Source: Planctomycetota bacterium (lineage in GTDB: Bacteria > Planctomycetota > Phycisphaerae > Phycisphaerales > Zrk34). Taken from it: 64,000 nucleotides of DNA. Below the pieces are notes generated by a model that searched no databases, was not told the DNA's origin, and saw only the letters and a program-made list of their open reading frames with translations. Each line of letters opens with the position of its first letter. The stretch's first letter is position 1. The translations under genes were made by a program, and so were the position numbers. Of this stretch, positions 1 through 7,778 are shown in pieces. The DNA lies in assembly GCA_016125255.1 (NCBI GenBank), contig WGMD01000021.1:87990-151989 (forward strand), read 5' to 3'.

Positions 1-419
1 TTCAACTCGCGATCGAGCGCGATGTCGAATTGCGACGACTCGGGGTACTGGCGGCAGATGTACTCGTAGTCGAAGAGGGCTTTGAAGAAGTGATTGACGC
101 TGACCCGCGCATCGCCGCGGAGCAGATAGGCCTCGGGCAGCAGCGGGTGATTGGGGTGATTATCGATCCAGTCCTTGGCGGCTTCGACCGCGTCCTTGCC
201 CTTGCCGTCGGCGATGAGCCGGCGGATCGCCATCAGTTCGCCTTCAGGGCTCTTGGGGTCGGGCTCGGCGACCTTCTCAAAGCCCTTCTCGCCCAGCTCG
301 AAGGTTTGCTTTTCCTGCGCGCCCGCCCGCAGCGGCATCACGGCCAGACACACCGCGAAGGCGACGCCCGCGATGAATCGGCCGCGTGTTGACATCCGTG
401 TTAACAGCGAATGCTTCAT
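1..419 (-). CDS. Exported TPR protein, BamD-like (incomplete, runs off the left edge)
   Basis: This reading frame is open from an ATG at 419 to the window edge, so only the first 139 residues are visible. The N-terminus has a basic start and a hydrophobic stretch (about residues 15-33) ending in RAGAQ, which reads as a signal peptide. After it come helical segments of TPR type, with an NHPNHPLLPEAYLLRGDA stretch and the YICRQYPESSQFDIAL stretch seen in BamD-like or YbgF-like outer-membrane assembly proteins. A second in-frame ATG at 395 would give a shorter leader. It follows vapC by 77 bases on the same strand. Function beyond an exported TPR scaffold cannot be settled without the rest of the gene. 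Confidence 0.7.
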   Translation of the reverse strand, partial: MKHSLLTRMSTRGRFIAGVAFAVCLAVMPLRAGAQEKQTFELGEKGFEKVAEPDPKSPEGELMAIRRLIADGKGKDAVEAAKDWIDNHPNHPLLPEAYLLRGDARVSVNHFFKALFDYEYICRQYPESSQFDIALDREL

Positions 420-496
420 GAGTGTTGAGCATGATAATCGTGGCGAGGCGATGCGGCAAACGATGACGATGCATTCGCGGGGACAAATAGAGCGGA

Positions 497-868
497 TCAA
501 CGGCCGTCGGGAGCAGCGGCACATCCGACCTTTCGAGCGGCGGTCGCCAGCGCACGGTCTAGCGTCCAAATCGCGCATCCATCCAGCACACACGACGCCA
601 GCAGATGCACGTCCACGAGGCCCAACCCGGCGCCAGCCAGTTGATGTTCATCGATGAAATGCAGCACTTCGTCATCGTCCGCCTTGCCCAGCGTGGGCAG
701 CGCCGCAAGGAGCGTCAGAAAGGCGGTTCGATCCCGAATGCCGCCGCACGCCAGTTCGCCGATGACGAACGGATGCGTCGCCGCCCACTCAGCGTGCAGA
801 AGCGCCGCCAATCGGGTGTTGCCGCGTCGCAGATGATCCACCCAGATCGACGTATCGACGAGAATCAA
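497..868 (-). CDS. vapC: VapC-type PIN-domain ribonuclease toxin
   Basis: This 123-residue protein has the layout of a PIN-domain endoribonuclease, the toxin of a type II toxin-antitoxin pair. The acidic residues expected to bind the metal are visible: Asp5 in ILVDTSIWVDHL, a Glu in FVIGELACGG, the Asp in GLGLVDVHLLAS and the Asp in IWTLDRALA. The start is a TTG at 868 whose last bases overlap the TGA stop of the antitoxin gene, so the two are translationally coupled. VapC proteins usually cut initiator tRNA or rRNA loops; the target here is unknown. The length and order (antitoxin first) are normal for the family. Confidence 0.88.
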   Translation of the reverse strand: MILVDTSIWVDHLRRGNTRLAALLHAEWAATHPFVIGELACGGIRDRTAFLTLLAALPTLGKADDDEVLHFIDEHQLAGAGLGLVDVHLLASCVLDGCAIWTLDRALATAARKVGCAAAPDGR

Positions 869-1059
869 GCCCCGGTCCTCCGGCGACGAATCGGCTTGAG
901 CTTTCTATTGCTGCCCCCCATCTTCGCCAGTCGTGCCGCGCTCTCCCGCGCGATCAGTGCATCCAGCCCCATCTTCACCAGCGTCGTCTTCTCGCTTACC
1001 CCCGTCAGTTCAGAAGCCCGCGATAATGCCGCGTCGTCGATGTTCAGTGTCGTTCGCAT
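865..1059 (-). CDS. vapB: VapB-type antitoxin, ribbon-helix-helix
   Basis: This 64-residue protein begins MRTTLNIDDAAL, the typical beta-strand of the small ribbon-helix-helix antitoxins of the VapB (DUF2191-like) group, followed by a helix (SRASELTGVSEKTTLVKMGL) and a basic tail that would bind the VapC toxin. A longer in-frame start exists at 1095, but the extra residues (MTGAYERCIQCC) do not look like the family, and the MRTTLNI start lies next to a repeated 13-base motif that could be its operator. It lies just downstream of the VKOR fusion gene and overlaps vapC by TTGA. Confidence 0.85.
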   Translation of the reverse strand: MRTTLNIDDAALSRASELTGVSEKTTLVKMGLDALIARESAARLAKMGGSNRKLKPIRRRRTGA

Positions 1060-1087
1060 GCAGCATTGTATGCATCGTTCGTATGCA
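1050..1087. promoter_or_regulatory. Candidate vapBC operator, two direct repeats
   Basis: The motif TCGTTCGCATGCA at 1050-1062 recurs as TCGTTCGTATGCA at 1075-1087, one mismatch in 13, with starts 25 bases apart. The first copy covers the vapB start codon. Between them are further GCAT/ATGC words. VapB antitoxins repress their own promoters through ribbon-helix-helix binding to short repeats, so this is a reasonable operator, but no binding has been shown. Confidence 0.45.
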
Positions 1088-1100
1088 CCGGTCAAGCGGC

Positions 1101-2318
1101 TCAGGGTGCGACAAACGCTTCGCGCAGCAGCTTGGCCATTTCGTCGGGGTTGTCCGGGAGCGATGTGAAGCGGCTTTCGCCGGCGAAGAAGCCGGGCAGG
1201 CGATGCACCTTGAGCCGCGCGACGATGTCCTCGTCGCGCGCGATCATCTTCCGCACGCGGCCGTCCGTGCGGTTCGCCTCGAAGAATGAAATGCCCGCCA
1301 GTTCATGCGCCTTGTCGAGGGCGTCCTGACGCGAAATCTTCAGTTGGTTCTCGAACAGCCAGTCGTGATACGCCGCATACTTGCCCGGATCGGTGAGCCA
1401 CAGCGCCTGCGCCAGCTCCACGATAAAACACGAATCGACGAACCGCGGCTCCGTCTCCTCCACGCTCGGGTTGCAATCGGCATTGAGCGGGAACGTGAGC
1501 ACGAGGATGGCATAATCCGGCCCGAGCTTCGGCAGCGTGTCGCGCATCAGTTCGTAAGCGTGCAGACAATGCGGGCAGTTGTAGTCGATGGCTTCGACGA
1601 TGATATGCTTGGCCGTCTCGGAGCCGATCATCGGATGGCCGGCGGTGTCGAGCACGATCGCGCCGCCGTCGAGTTTGACGGCGTCTCCGGGCGCGGCGTC
1701 TTCGACGTAGCCCTTGTCGCCTTCGGTCTTGCCGATGACAAGCTGCTTGTGCACGTAGGTCGGCGTGTGAAGAAGCTGCCCGCCGATGAGGATCGCCGTG
1801 GCGAGTAGGCCCAGTCCGACCGCCCCGCCGACGCGCCGCGGGCGGCCCACACGATGCACGAAGATCAGGAACGCCAGCGTCAGGCCGATGGCGTGTTCAG
1901 CCATGCAGTACTGACAGATTTTGCCGATGGCGAGAAGTTGGATGCCCACGAACCACAGCGCCGCCGTCGCCGCCGCGACCGCCCCCGCCGCCAGCCACCA
2001 TCCGATCCGCCCCCGCCGTGCGTCCGACTTCGCCTTGTCGACGAGGCCCAGTCCGATGAGCATGCCCAGATAGACGACGACGCCCGCCATAGAGACCGGA
2101 ATGCCAAACCAGTTGGACCAGCGCGGATGCGAAATGACCGTCTCGCAATCGAGCCACGAAAACGCAGAGCAAAACGGCACTTTCGCGGTCTGCTGCTTGA
2201 TGGACCACGCCACGTCGATCGTCAACAAAAAGACGCCGATCGCCAAGGCGACGAGCGTCAGAATGCGCATCGTCCAGAGCACGGAACGCGACGGAAGTTG
2301 TGGGGAGGGTTCATTCAT
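1101..2318 (-). CDS. Vitamin K epoxide reductase fused to a DsbA-like thioredoxin domain
   Basis: This 405-residue membrane protein joins a VKOR domain (about residues 10-170) to a periplasmic DsbA/thioredoxin-4 domain (about 225-400). The VKOR part shows the loop cysteines in VPFCSAFSWLDCE and the membrane active site ICQYCMAEHA, with four to five hydrophobic helices. The thioredoxin part has the active site NCPHC and two further cysteines (NADCNPS and VDSCF). The fusion should oxidise cysteines of exported proteins and pass electrons to quinone. I chose the ATG at 2318 (MNEPSPQLPS); the open frame continues to 2462, but that part is translated repeat DNA. Confidence 0.88.
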   Translation of the reverse strand: MNEPSPQLPSRSVLWTMRILTLVALAIGVFLLTIDVAWSIKQQTAKVPFCSAFSWLDCETVISHPRWSNWFGIPVSMAGVVVYLGMLIGLGLVDKAKSDARRGRIGWWLAAGAVAAATAALWFVGIQLLAIGKICQYCMAEHAIGLTLAFLIFVHRVGRPRRVGGAVGLGLLATAILIGGQLLHTPTYVHKQLVIGKTEGDKGYVEDAAPGDAVKLDGGAIVLDTAGHPMIGSETAKHIIVEAIDYNCPHCLHAYELMRDTLPKLGPDYAILVLTFPLNADCNPSVEETEPRFVDSCFIVELAQALWLTDPGKYAAYHDWLFENQLKISRQDALDKAHELAGISFFEANRTDGRVRKMIARDEDIVARLKVHRLPGFFAGESRFTSLPDNPDEMAKLLREAFVAP

Positions 2319-2450
2319 GAATGACCAAGCACCAATGACCAAGGAAGGAACGGCCTGCGGCCTTTTGACATTGAAGCATTTGAACATTCCCTTGGTCATT
2401 GGGATTTGGTCATTGGTCATTCCCGCCACCGGCGGGCCTTGGTCATTTGC
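2319..2450. repeat. Intergenic repeat of the TGACCAATGACCAA type
   Basis: This spacer contains the word CAATGACCAA and its reverse complement TTGGTCATTG several times: AATGACCAA near 2320 and 2333, and TTGGTCATT near 2392, 2407, 2414 and 2439. The two sets face each other and can form a long hairpin. Two small hairpins lie inside: GGCC-TGC-GGCC near 2353, and CCCGCC-ACC-GGCGGG near 2422. The proA stop codon falls inside the last copy. Translated, it gives words such as LVIGAWSF and MTNDQIPMTK, which I remember as common false peptides in annotated genomes of this and other phyla. It may act as a terminator. Confidence 0.6.
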
Positions 2451-3735
2451 GAATCTGACCATTGCCGCGCACGACCCATTTGTACGTCGTCATGTCGGCC
2501 GCGCCCATCGGGCCTCGGGCGTGCAGCTTGTCGGTCGAGATGCCGATCTCCGCGCCGAGGCCGTACTCGCCGCCGTCGGAAAAGCGCGTCGATGTGTTGA
2601 CCATGACGTTCGCCGAGTCGACCGCCCGGACGAACGCGTCGGCCGCGCGGACGTCGGCCGTCAGAATGGCGTCGGTATGCCGCGAGCCATAGCGATTGAT
2701 GTGCGCGATCGCCTCGTCCAGATCGTCGACGACCTTGATCGCCACGATCTTGTCGAGAAACTCCGTCGCCCAGTCCGATTCGTCGGCGGGCTTGGCCTGC
2801 TTGACGATCGCCCTTGTCCGTTCGCAGCCGCGCATCTCCACGCCCGCCGCCGCCAGTGCTTCGCCCACCTTGGCGAGCAGGTCCGTGGCGTCCGCATGGA
2901 ACAGCATCGACTCCGCCGCGTTGCAAACGCCCGGCCGCTGCACCTTGGCGTTCACGCAGATGTCGATCACCGTCTTCTCGCCCAGCGCCCCGGCGTGCTG
3001 ATCGACGTAGACATGACAATTGCCGGTGTAGTGTTTGATGACGGGAATGTGCGACTGCTCGACGACGGCGCGGATCAGCGACTCGCCCCCGCGCGGGATC
3101 ACCACGTCGATGCGATCGTCCATTTTCAGAAGCGTCCCCACCGCCGCGCGGTCCGGCGTCGATACGAACTGCACCGCATCGGCGTCGATCCCCGCCGCCG
3201 TCAGCGCCTCGCGAATCACCGCCGTGATGGCGGCGTTCGATTCGCTCGCTTCCTTGCCCCCGCGGAGGATCAGCGCGTTGCCGCTTTTGATGCACAGGGC
3301 CGCCGCGTCGCTGGTGACGTTCGGTCGGCTTTCGTAGATGAAGAACACCACGCCCAGCGGCACGCGCACCTTCTGAATGCTCAGCCCGTTGGGCCGCACG
3401 TACCCTTCGATGACCTGCCCCACCGGGTCGACCTGCTGGGCGATCTGGCGCACGCTCGCCGCCATCTTCCCGATGCGCGCCGCGTCGAGCTTGAGTCGGT
3501 CGATCATCGCCGCCCCGAGCCCCGCATTCTCCGCCCGCATCAGGTCGCGCGCGTTTGCTTCGACAATCTCCGGTGTCCGCTGCTCCAATAGCACCGCCAT
3601 GCGCGACAGCGCCGCGTTCCGCTGCTCGCCGCTGAGCAGCGACAGCTTCCGGCTCACCGCCAGCGCGCGGTCCGCAAGGCCGTTGCAGTATTGTTCGAGG
3701 TCCGGTTCCGTTTGGGTATGTGCGTGCGTGGTCAT
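2443..3735 (-). CDS. proA: Gamma-glutamyl phosphate reductase
   Basis: The 430-residue product reduces gamma-glutamyl phosphate to glutamate semialdehyde with NADPH, the second step of proline synthesis, in the cytoplasm. Family marks include the KVRVPLGVVFFIYESRPNVT segment, the IPRGGESLIR segment, the ALILRGGKEA segment and the catalytic cysteine in RPGVCNAAESML. Length fits the family (about 415-430). Its ATG start overlaps the stop of the cdaR-like gene by ATGA (3732-3735), so it is translated with the cyclic-di-AMP genes. No proB is next to it. Confidence 0.96.
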   Translation of the reverse strand: MTTHAHTQTEPDLEQYCNGLADRALAVSRKLSLLSGEQRNAALSRMAVLLEQRTPEIVEANARDLMRAENAGLGAAMIDRLKLDAARIGKMAASVRQIAQQVDPVGQVIEGYVRPNGLSIQKVRVPLGVVFFIYESRPNVTSDAAALCIKSGNALILRGGKEASESNAAITAVIREALTAAGIDADAVQFVSTPDRAAVGTLLKMDDRIDVVIPRGGESLIRAVVEQSHIPVIKHYTGNCHVYVDQHAGALGEKTVIDICVNAKVQRPGVCNAAESMLFHADATDLLAKVGEALAAAGVEMRGCERTRAIVKQAKPADESDWATEFLDKIVAIKVVDDLDEAIAHINRYGSRHTDAILTADVRAADAFVRAVDSANVMVNTSTRFSDGGEYGLGAEIGISTDKLHARGPMGAADMTTYKWVVRGNGQIRK

Positions 3736-4754
3736 GGCGGGGTTATTCTACCCGCCTCACGACGCCCGATCGTGAAACGCACGCTCGTCACCGTCGTCTG
3801 AATCGCCAGCGGCGCGGGAATATCGAAGCGCACCGCCCCCGTCGTCTCCGTGCCGACCCCCTTGGCCAGATCGTCGCTGCTTAAACGCACCGTCGCGATC
3901 ACCGGGATCAACCCGTCGCGCACCTTCTGCACCATATCCGACGGCCCCGTCACGACGACATCCTTGAGCACGCGATTGTCGTCCGACAGCTTCACCGTGT
4001 ACTTGTCCGTGTCCTCCGGCGGCAAAGTCACCCATACCGGCACGCTCGGCAGCTTCACCGTGTCTTCCTTCTTGTCGATCGTCAACGTCATCTCCACCCG
4101 GTCCGGCGAAAGCTTCACCTGCGGATCATCCCCCAGCTTCGCCGGCAGCTTCACGCGCCCCGTGATCGTCTGCTGCACGCCCGGCGCCAATGTCCGCAGC
4201 GGCGTCGCCGGCTCCGCTTCGAGCGTCAACTTGTCCAGGTCCACGCCCAGCGACGCGAGCTTGCCCTGCGGGGCCGTCAGCGAAACCGCCTCCGGCGAAA
4301 TCTTGAGCGACCCCGTCACAAGCTGCACCTCCGCCGGCGTGAACGTCACCGGCACCGACTTGGTCACCAGCTTGTCCACCACCACCGTCAACGCCGGCGG
4401 ATCCACCCGCGCCAGACTCACGCGGATGTCCTGCATCGACTCGGCCCGAGGAATCATCTGCTCCAGCGAAATGTTCTTCTCGCCCGGCTCCGTCGCATCC
4501 AACGGAATCGTCAAGCCCGACGGCAGCACGCGCCGCAGCTTCATGATCTCCCCGCGCGCCCCCTTGCACTCGAGTTTCACCGACGGACGCGACTGACTGA
4601 CCACCACGAGCTGCGGCGAAGTCAGCGAGATCGTCACCGGAATCGCCTCCTCCGGCGCATACGACTCGACCGTCCGCCCCTCCGCGTAAAGCCAGACGAG
4701 CACGGTGATCGCCGTGACAAGCGTGTAATCCTGTAATCGTCGCGTCAGTGTCAT
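3732..4754 (-). CDS. cdaR: YbbR-domain membrane protein, CdaR-like regulator of diadenylate cyclase
   Basis: This 340-residue protein has one N-terminal membrane helix (about residues 9-25, DYTLVTAITVLVWLYAE) and then a long beta-rich outside part of repeated YbbR-type units (for example VDKLVTKSVPVTFTP, and the KLPSVPVWVTLPP region). In Firmicutes, CdaR (YbbR) is encoded next to CdaA and tunes its cyclic-di-AMP synthesis from outside the membrane. Here it starts 10 bases after cdaA ends and overlaps proA, which supports the same role. The sequence itself is poorly conserved, so the call leans on the helix, the repeats and the neighbour. Confidence 0.82.
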   Translation of the reverse strand: MTLTRRLQDYTLVTAITVLVWLYAEGRTVESYAPEEAIPVTISLTSPQLVVVSQSRPSVKLECKGARGEIMKLRRVLPSGLTIPLDATEPGEKNISLEQMIPRAESMQDIRVSLARVDPPALTVVVDKLVTKSVPVTFTPAEVQLVTGSLKISPEAVSLTAPQGKLASLGVDLDKLTLEAEPATPLRTLAPGVQQTITGRVKLPAKLGDDPQVKLSPDRVEMTLTIDKKEDTVKLPSVPVWVTLPPEDTDKYTVKLSDDNRVLKDVVVTGPSDMVQKVRDGLIPVIATVRLSSDDLAKGVGTETTGAVRFDIPAPLAIQTTVTSVRFTIGRREAGRITPP

Positions 4755-4764
4755 TGCTTAAACT

Positions 4765-5664
4765 TCACGCCGCGGTTTTGTCGGCGGCGGCGGGAGGTTC
4801 CTTGTCTTGATCCGCCTTGTCGCTCTTGGCGGGCGGCGGCGCGGCGGCGGATTCGCCTTCGGGCTTGGGCGTCTGCTGACCGAGTCCGCGACGCAGCATC
4901 GCGCGCAGTCCGTCCGCGGAGAGCCGGCGAAGCAGTTGCCCGCGTTCGGCCAGACTGATCGCGCCGCTTTCTTCGCTGACGACGACGATCAAGCTGTCGG
5001 TTTCCTGGCTGAGCCCCAGCGCCGCCCGGTGGCGCGAGCCGAGTTCCTGGCTGATCTCCCCGCCTTCGGCGAGCGGGAACTGCACGCCGGCGGCGAGAAT
5101 CTGATCGCCGCGGATGACCACGCCCATGTCGTGCAGCGCGCTGCCGGGCCAGAAGATCGTCTTGAGCAGTTCCGCGCTGACCTTCGCCTCCATGCGCGTG
5201 CCCGCTTCGACGATACCTTCGAGCCCCACATCGCGCTCGATGGCGAGGATCGCGCCGATCTTGTTCTTCGACAGATACTCCGCCGCCTTGACGACTTCCT
5301 CGATCACGCCTTCGCGATCGACGCCGGTCCCTCGGAAGAGCCGTGCTTCGCCAAGACGCACCAGTCCCCGGCGCAGCTCCGGCTGAAACACGATGACCAG
5401 CGCGATGGTGGCGAAGCCCAGGAAGTTCTCCAGGAGATACCGCAGCGGCAGGAACGTCGAGTTCTCCCCGCCGAGCACCGCGACGAGCACCATCGCCAGC
5501 GCCAACACCAGCCCGACCCCCTTGAGCACGCGCGCTCCGCGCGTCCCGCGCAGGAAGCGGAAAATGATGTACACCACGACCCAGATCATGGCGAGCTGGA
5601 TCAGCACTTCGAAGGGGTTGTAACCTCGAAGTCGGGTGGCAACCTGTACAAGCCGCTCGAGCAA
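4765..5664 (-). CDS. cdaA: Membrane diadenylate cyclase CdaA with a changed DGA motif
   Basis: The 299-residue protein has three N-terminal membrane helices (about 15-37, 49-66 and 80-94) and a DisA_N catalytic domain (about 95-260). It should join two ATP into cyclic-di-AMP, a second messenger for osmotic and wall control. The RHR motif (SRHRAALGLS, 211-213) is intact. The DGA motif, usually LHDGAVII, here reads LHDMGVVI (Asp179-Met-Gly), keeping the metal-binding Asp. The start is a TTG at 5664 with AAGGA upstream, because a stop lies just before it in frame. A charged low-complexity tail (about 265-299, rich in P, A, K, D) follows the domain. It heads the cdaA-cdaR-proA operon. Confidence 0.9.
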   Translation of the reverse strand: MLERLVQVATRLRGYNPFEVLIQLAMIWVVVYIIFRFLRGTRGARVLKGVGLVLALAMVLVAVLGGENSTFLPLRYLLENFLGFATIALVIVFQPELRRGLVRLGEARLFRGTGVDREGVIEEVVKAAEYLSKNKIGAILAIERDVGLEGIVEAGTRMEAKVSAELLKTIFWPGSALHDMGVVIRGDQILAAGVQFPLAEGGEISQELGSRHRAALGLSQETDSLIVVVSEESGAISLAERGQLLRRLSADGLRAMLRRGLGQQTPKPEGESAAAPPPAKSDKADQDKEPPAAADKTAA

Positions 5665-5751
5665 AACGGGTGTTCCTTACCGGGTGTCGGTGGGGCACTG
5701 CGCACGTGAGGGCGGACTCATGCCCCGTTGAATTATACACTTATCGGTTGC

Positions 5752-5780
5752 GTTGCAAAATTTTGTGCAACCTATAAAAT
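5752..5780. promoter_or_regulatory. AT-rich palindrome between cdaA and the topoisomerase VI B gene
   Basis: The stretch 5752-5771 reads GTTGCAAAATTTTGTGCAAC, a near-perfect palindrome with arms GTTGC and GCAAC around AAAATTTT. It is followed at once by TATAAAAT (5773-5780), which resembles a -10 box for the rightward gene. It lies in the spacer between two divergent genes and stands out from the GC-rich surroundings. It could be an operator or simply a promoter; the evidence is only the shape and position. Confidence 0.35.
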
Positions 5781-5842
5781 CGATCAGATTGTCCGTGAAG
5801 ATCGTCACGGACGCAGAGAATTCCAGCCAGGGAAGGCGAACC

Positions 5843-7768
5843 ATGCCCAGTTCCGCGACCTCGTCCATGTCCAACGCTTCCAAACCGCGCGGCCGCGATG
5901 CCGACGCGATGGCCCAACAGCAACGCGAGATCTCCGTCAGCGAGTTCTTCGCCAAGAACCGACATCTGCTCGGGTTCGACAATCCGCGCAAAGCCCTGAT
6001 GACCACCATCAAGGAAGCGGTCGACAACGCGCTGGACGCCTGCGAGGAGGCGGGCATCCTGCCGGACATCTTCGTCGGCATTGAGCAACTTGGTGAGACG
6101 CGCTTCCGTGTGACCGTCCGTGACAACGGGCCGGGCATCGTCCGCAAGCAGGTCGAGAACGTGTTTGGCCGGCTGCTCTACGGATCGAAGTTCCATCGCC
6201 TGAAAATGTCGCGCGGCCAGCAGGGCATCGGCATCGCCGCGGCGGGCATGTACGCACTGATGACCACGGGCAAGCCGATGGTCATCCACACCAAGCCGCA
6301 CAAGAACAAACCCAGCCACAAGCTCACGCTCGCCATCGACACGAAGAAGAACAAGGCGGACGTCGGCGATGAGGAGGAGCGGCACGACTTTCCGACGCCG
6401 ACCGGGACCGAAGTCGCGCTCGAACTGGAAGCACGTTATCAGCGGGGCAAGCAGAGCGTTGACGAATATCTGAAGCAGACCGCCATCGCCAACCCGCACG
6501 CCCAGATCATCTATCAGCCGCCCGATGCATGCGTCACGAAGACCGACGAGAGCGGCGCGCCGACGACATTGATGCCGACCCGCGCGGAAGACTACAGCAC
6601 CGCCGAGGAAATGGCCAAAAGGATCGGCGAAACCGAATCGACGCCGGGCGGGACGGTGGTGTTCCCGCGGGCGGTGAAGGAACTGCCGGAGGAGCCCAAG
6701 GAGATCAAGCCGCACCCGTACGGCATCGAGATGGGCACGCTCCTGAAGATGCTCAAGGATTCGACGCACAAGCATCTGGGCGGGTTTTTGACCAACGAAT
6801 TCTCGCGCGTCAGCTCGAAAGTGTCACAGGAGCTTTGCGACAAGTCGGGGATGACGACGCGGACGTGGACCAATGCGGTTACGCACACGGATGCGGAGAA
6901 GCTTTTCAAGGCGATTCAGGACACGAAACTCATGTCCCCGCCGACGGATTGCCTGTCGCCCATCGGCGCCAAGCATCTGCTCGCCGGCCTGCTCAAGGGC
7001 GAGAAGGCCGAGTTCTACACGGCCACGACGCGCCCGCCGGCGGTGTATCGCGGCAACCCGTTCCAGATCGAAGTCGGCGTGGCCTTCGGCGGATCGCTCA
7101 GTGCCGACGACCCGGCCCGCATCATCCGCTTCGCCAACCGCGTCCCCCTGCTCTATCAGCAGTCGGCCTGCGCGGCGTTCAAGGCGGTCGGCGACACCAC
7201 ATGGCGCAACTACGGCATGAGCCAACCCAAGGGATCGCTGCCGGTCGGCCCGCTGGTCGTCATGATCCACATGGCCAGCGTGTGGGTCCCGTTCACCAGC
7301 GAATCGAAGGAAGCCATCGCCGACTATGACGAAATCCGCAAGGAGATGAAGCTCGCGCTGTCCGAATGCGGGCGCAAGCTCAAGACCTACCTGTCGCGCC
7401 GCGCCCGGATGCGACGCGAAGGCGAGCGGCGCGACGTGTTCTTCCGCTACATCAGCGAAGTCGTCCGCTCGCTCAATGTCATCAACGCCAAGCTCGATCC
7501 CGTCAAGCTCAAGTCGCAATTCGAGGCGGTGGCCAAGCGGGCGACGATGCAGGCGGACATGGAGTTCGATGCCGACGGCAATCCGATCAAGCGCAAGAGC
7601 GGTCGCGATGAACTGGCCGCCGATGAGACGACGGTCATCATCGAAGACCGCAGCACACTCAGCAGCGAGATCGACGATCTCGCATCCGATGGCGAAAGCG
7701 CCCCCGCCCCGAAGAAGTCCAAGCGCGACGCCGATGATGATTACGATCAGGAAGGGCTGTTTGACTGA
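5843..7768 (+). CDS. top6B: DNA topoisomerase VI subunit B (ATPase subunit)
   Basis: The 641-residue product is the GHKL-type ATPase half of topoisomerase VI, a type IIB enzyme that relaxes and unlinks DNA together with a Spo11-like A subunit. The ATP-site motifs are clear: the N-box EAVDNALDACEEAG (about residues 58-71), DNGPGI (94-99) and GQQGIGIAAAGMY (125-137). The transducer-region FYTATTRPPAVYRGNPF segment is also present. I chose the ATG at 5843 because GGAAGG lies upstream; the frame is open to 5753 but that part looks like promoter DNA. The C-terminus is an acidic tail (about 590-641). No A-subunit gene is next to it. Topoisomerase VI is mainly archaeal and plant, and rare in bacteria. 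Confidence 0.93.
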   Translation: MPSSATSSMSNASKPRGRDADAMAQQQREISVSEFFAKNRHLLGFDNPRKALMTTIKEAVDNALDACEEAGILPDIFVGIEQLGETRFRVTVRDNGPGIVRKQVENVFGRLLYGSKFHRLKMSRGQQGIGIAAAGMYALMTTGKPMVIHTKPHKNKPSHKLTLAIDTKKNKADVGDEEERHDFPTPTGTEVALELEARYQRGKQSVDEYLKQTAIANPHAQIIYQPPDACVTKTDESGAPTTLMPTRAEDYSTAEEMAKRIGETESTPGGTVVFPRAVKELPEEPKEIKPHPYGIEMGTLLKMLKDSTHKHLGGFLTNEFSRVSSKVSQELCDKSGMTTRTWTNAVTHTDAEKLFKAIQDTKLMSPPTDCLSPIGAKHLLAGLLKGEKAEFYTATTRPPAVYRGNPFQIEVGVAFGGSLSADDPARIIRFANRVPLLYQQSACAAFKAVGDTTWRNYGMSQPKGSLPVGPLVVMIHMASVWVPFTSESKEAIADYDEIRKEMKLALSECGRKLKTYLSRRARMRREGERRDVFFRYISEVVRSLNVINAKLDPVKLKSQFEAVAKRATMQADMEFDADGNPIKRKSGRDELAADETTVIIEDRSTLSSEIDDLASDGESAPAPKKSKRDADDDYDQEGLFD

Positions 7769-7778
7769 CTTTGCCTTA

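Noticed and set aside
2101..3591. A plus-strand open frame of 496 residues
   Set aside because: It is antisense to proA and the VKOR gene, rich in Arg/His/Asp with no structure; proA is certain on the other strand.
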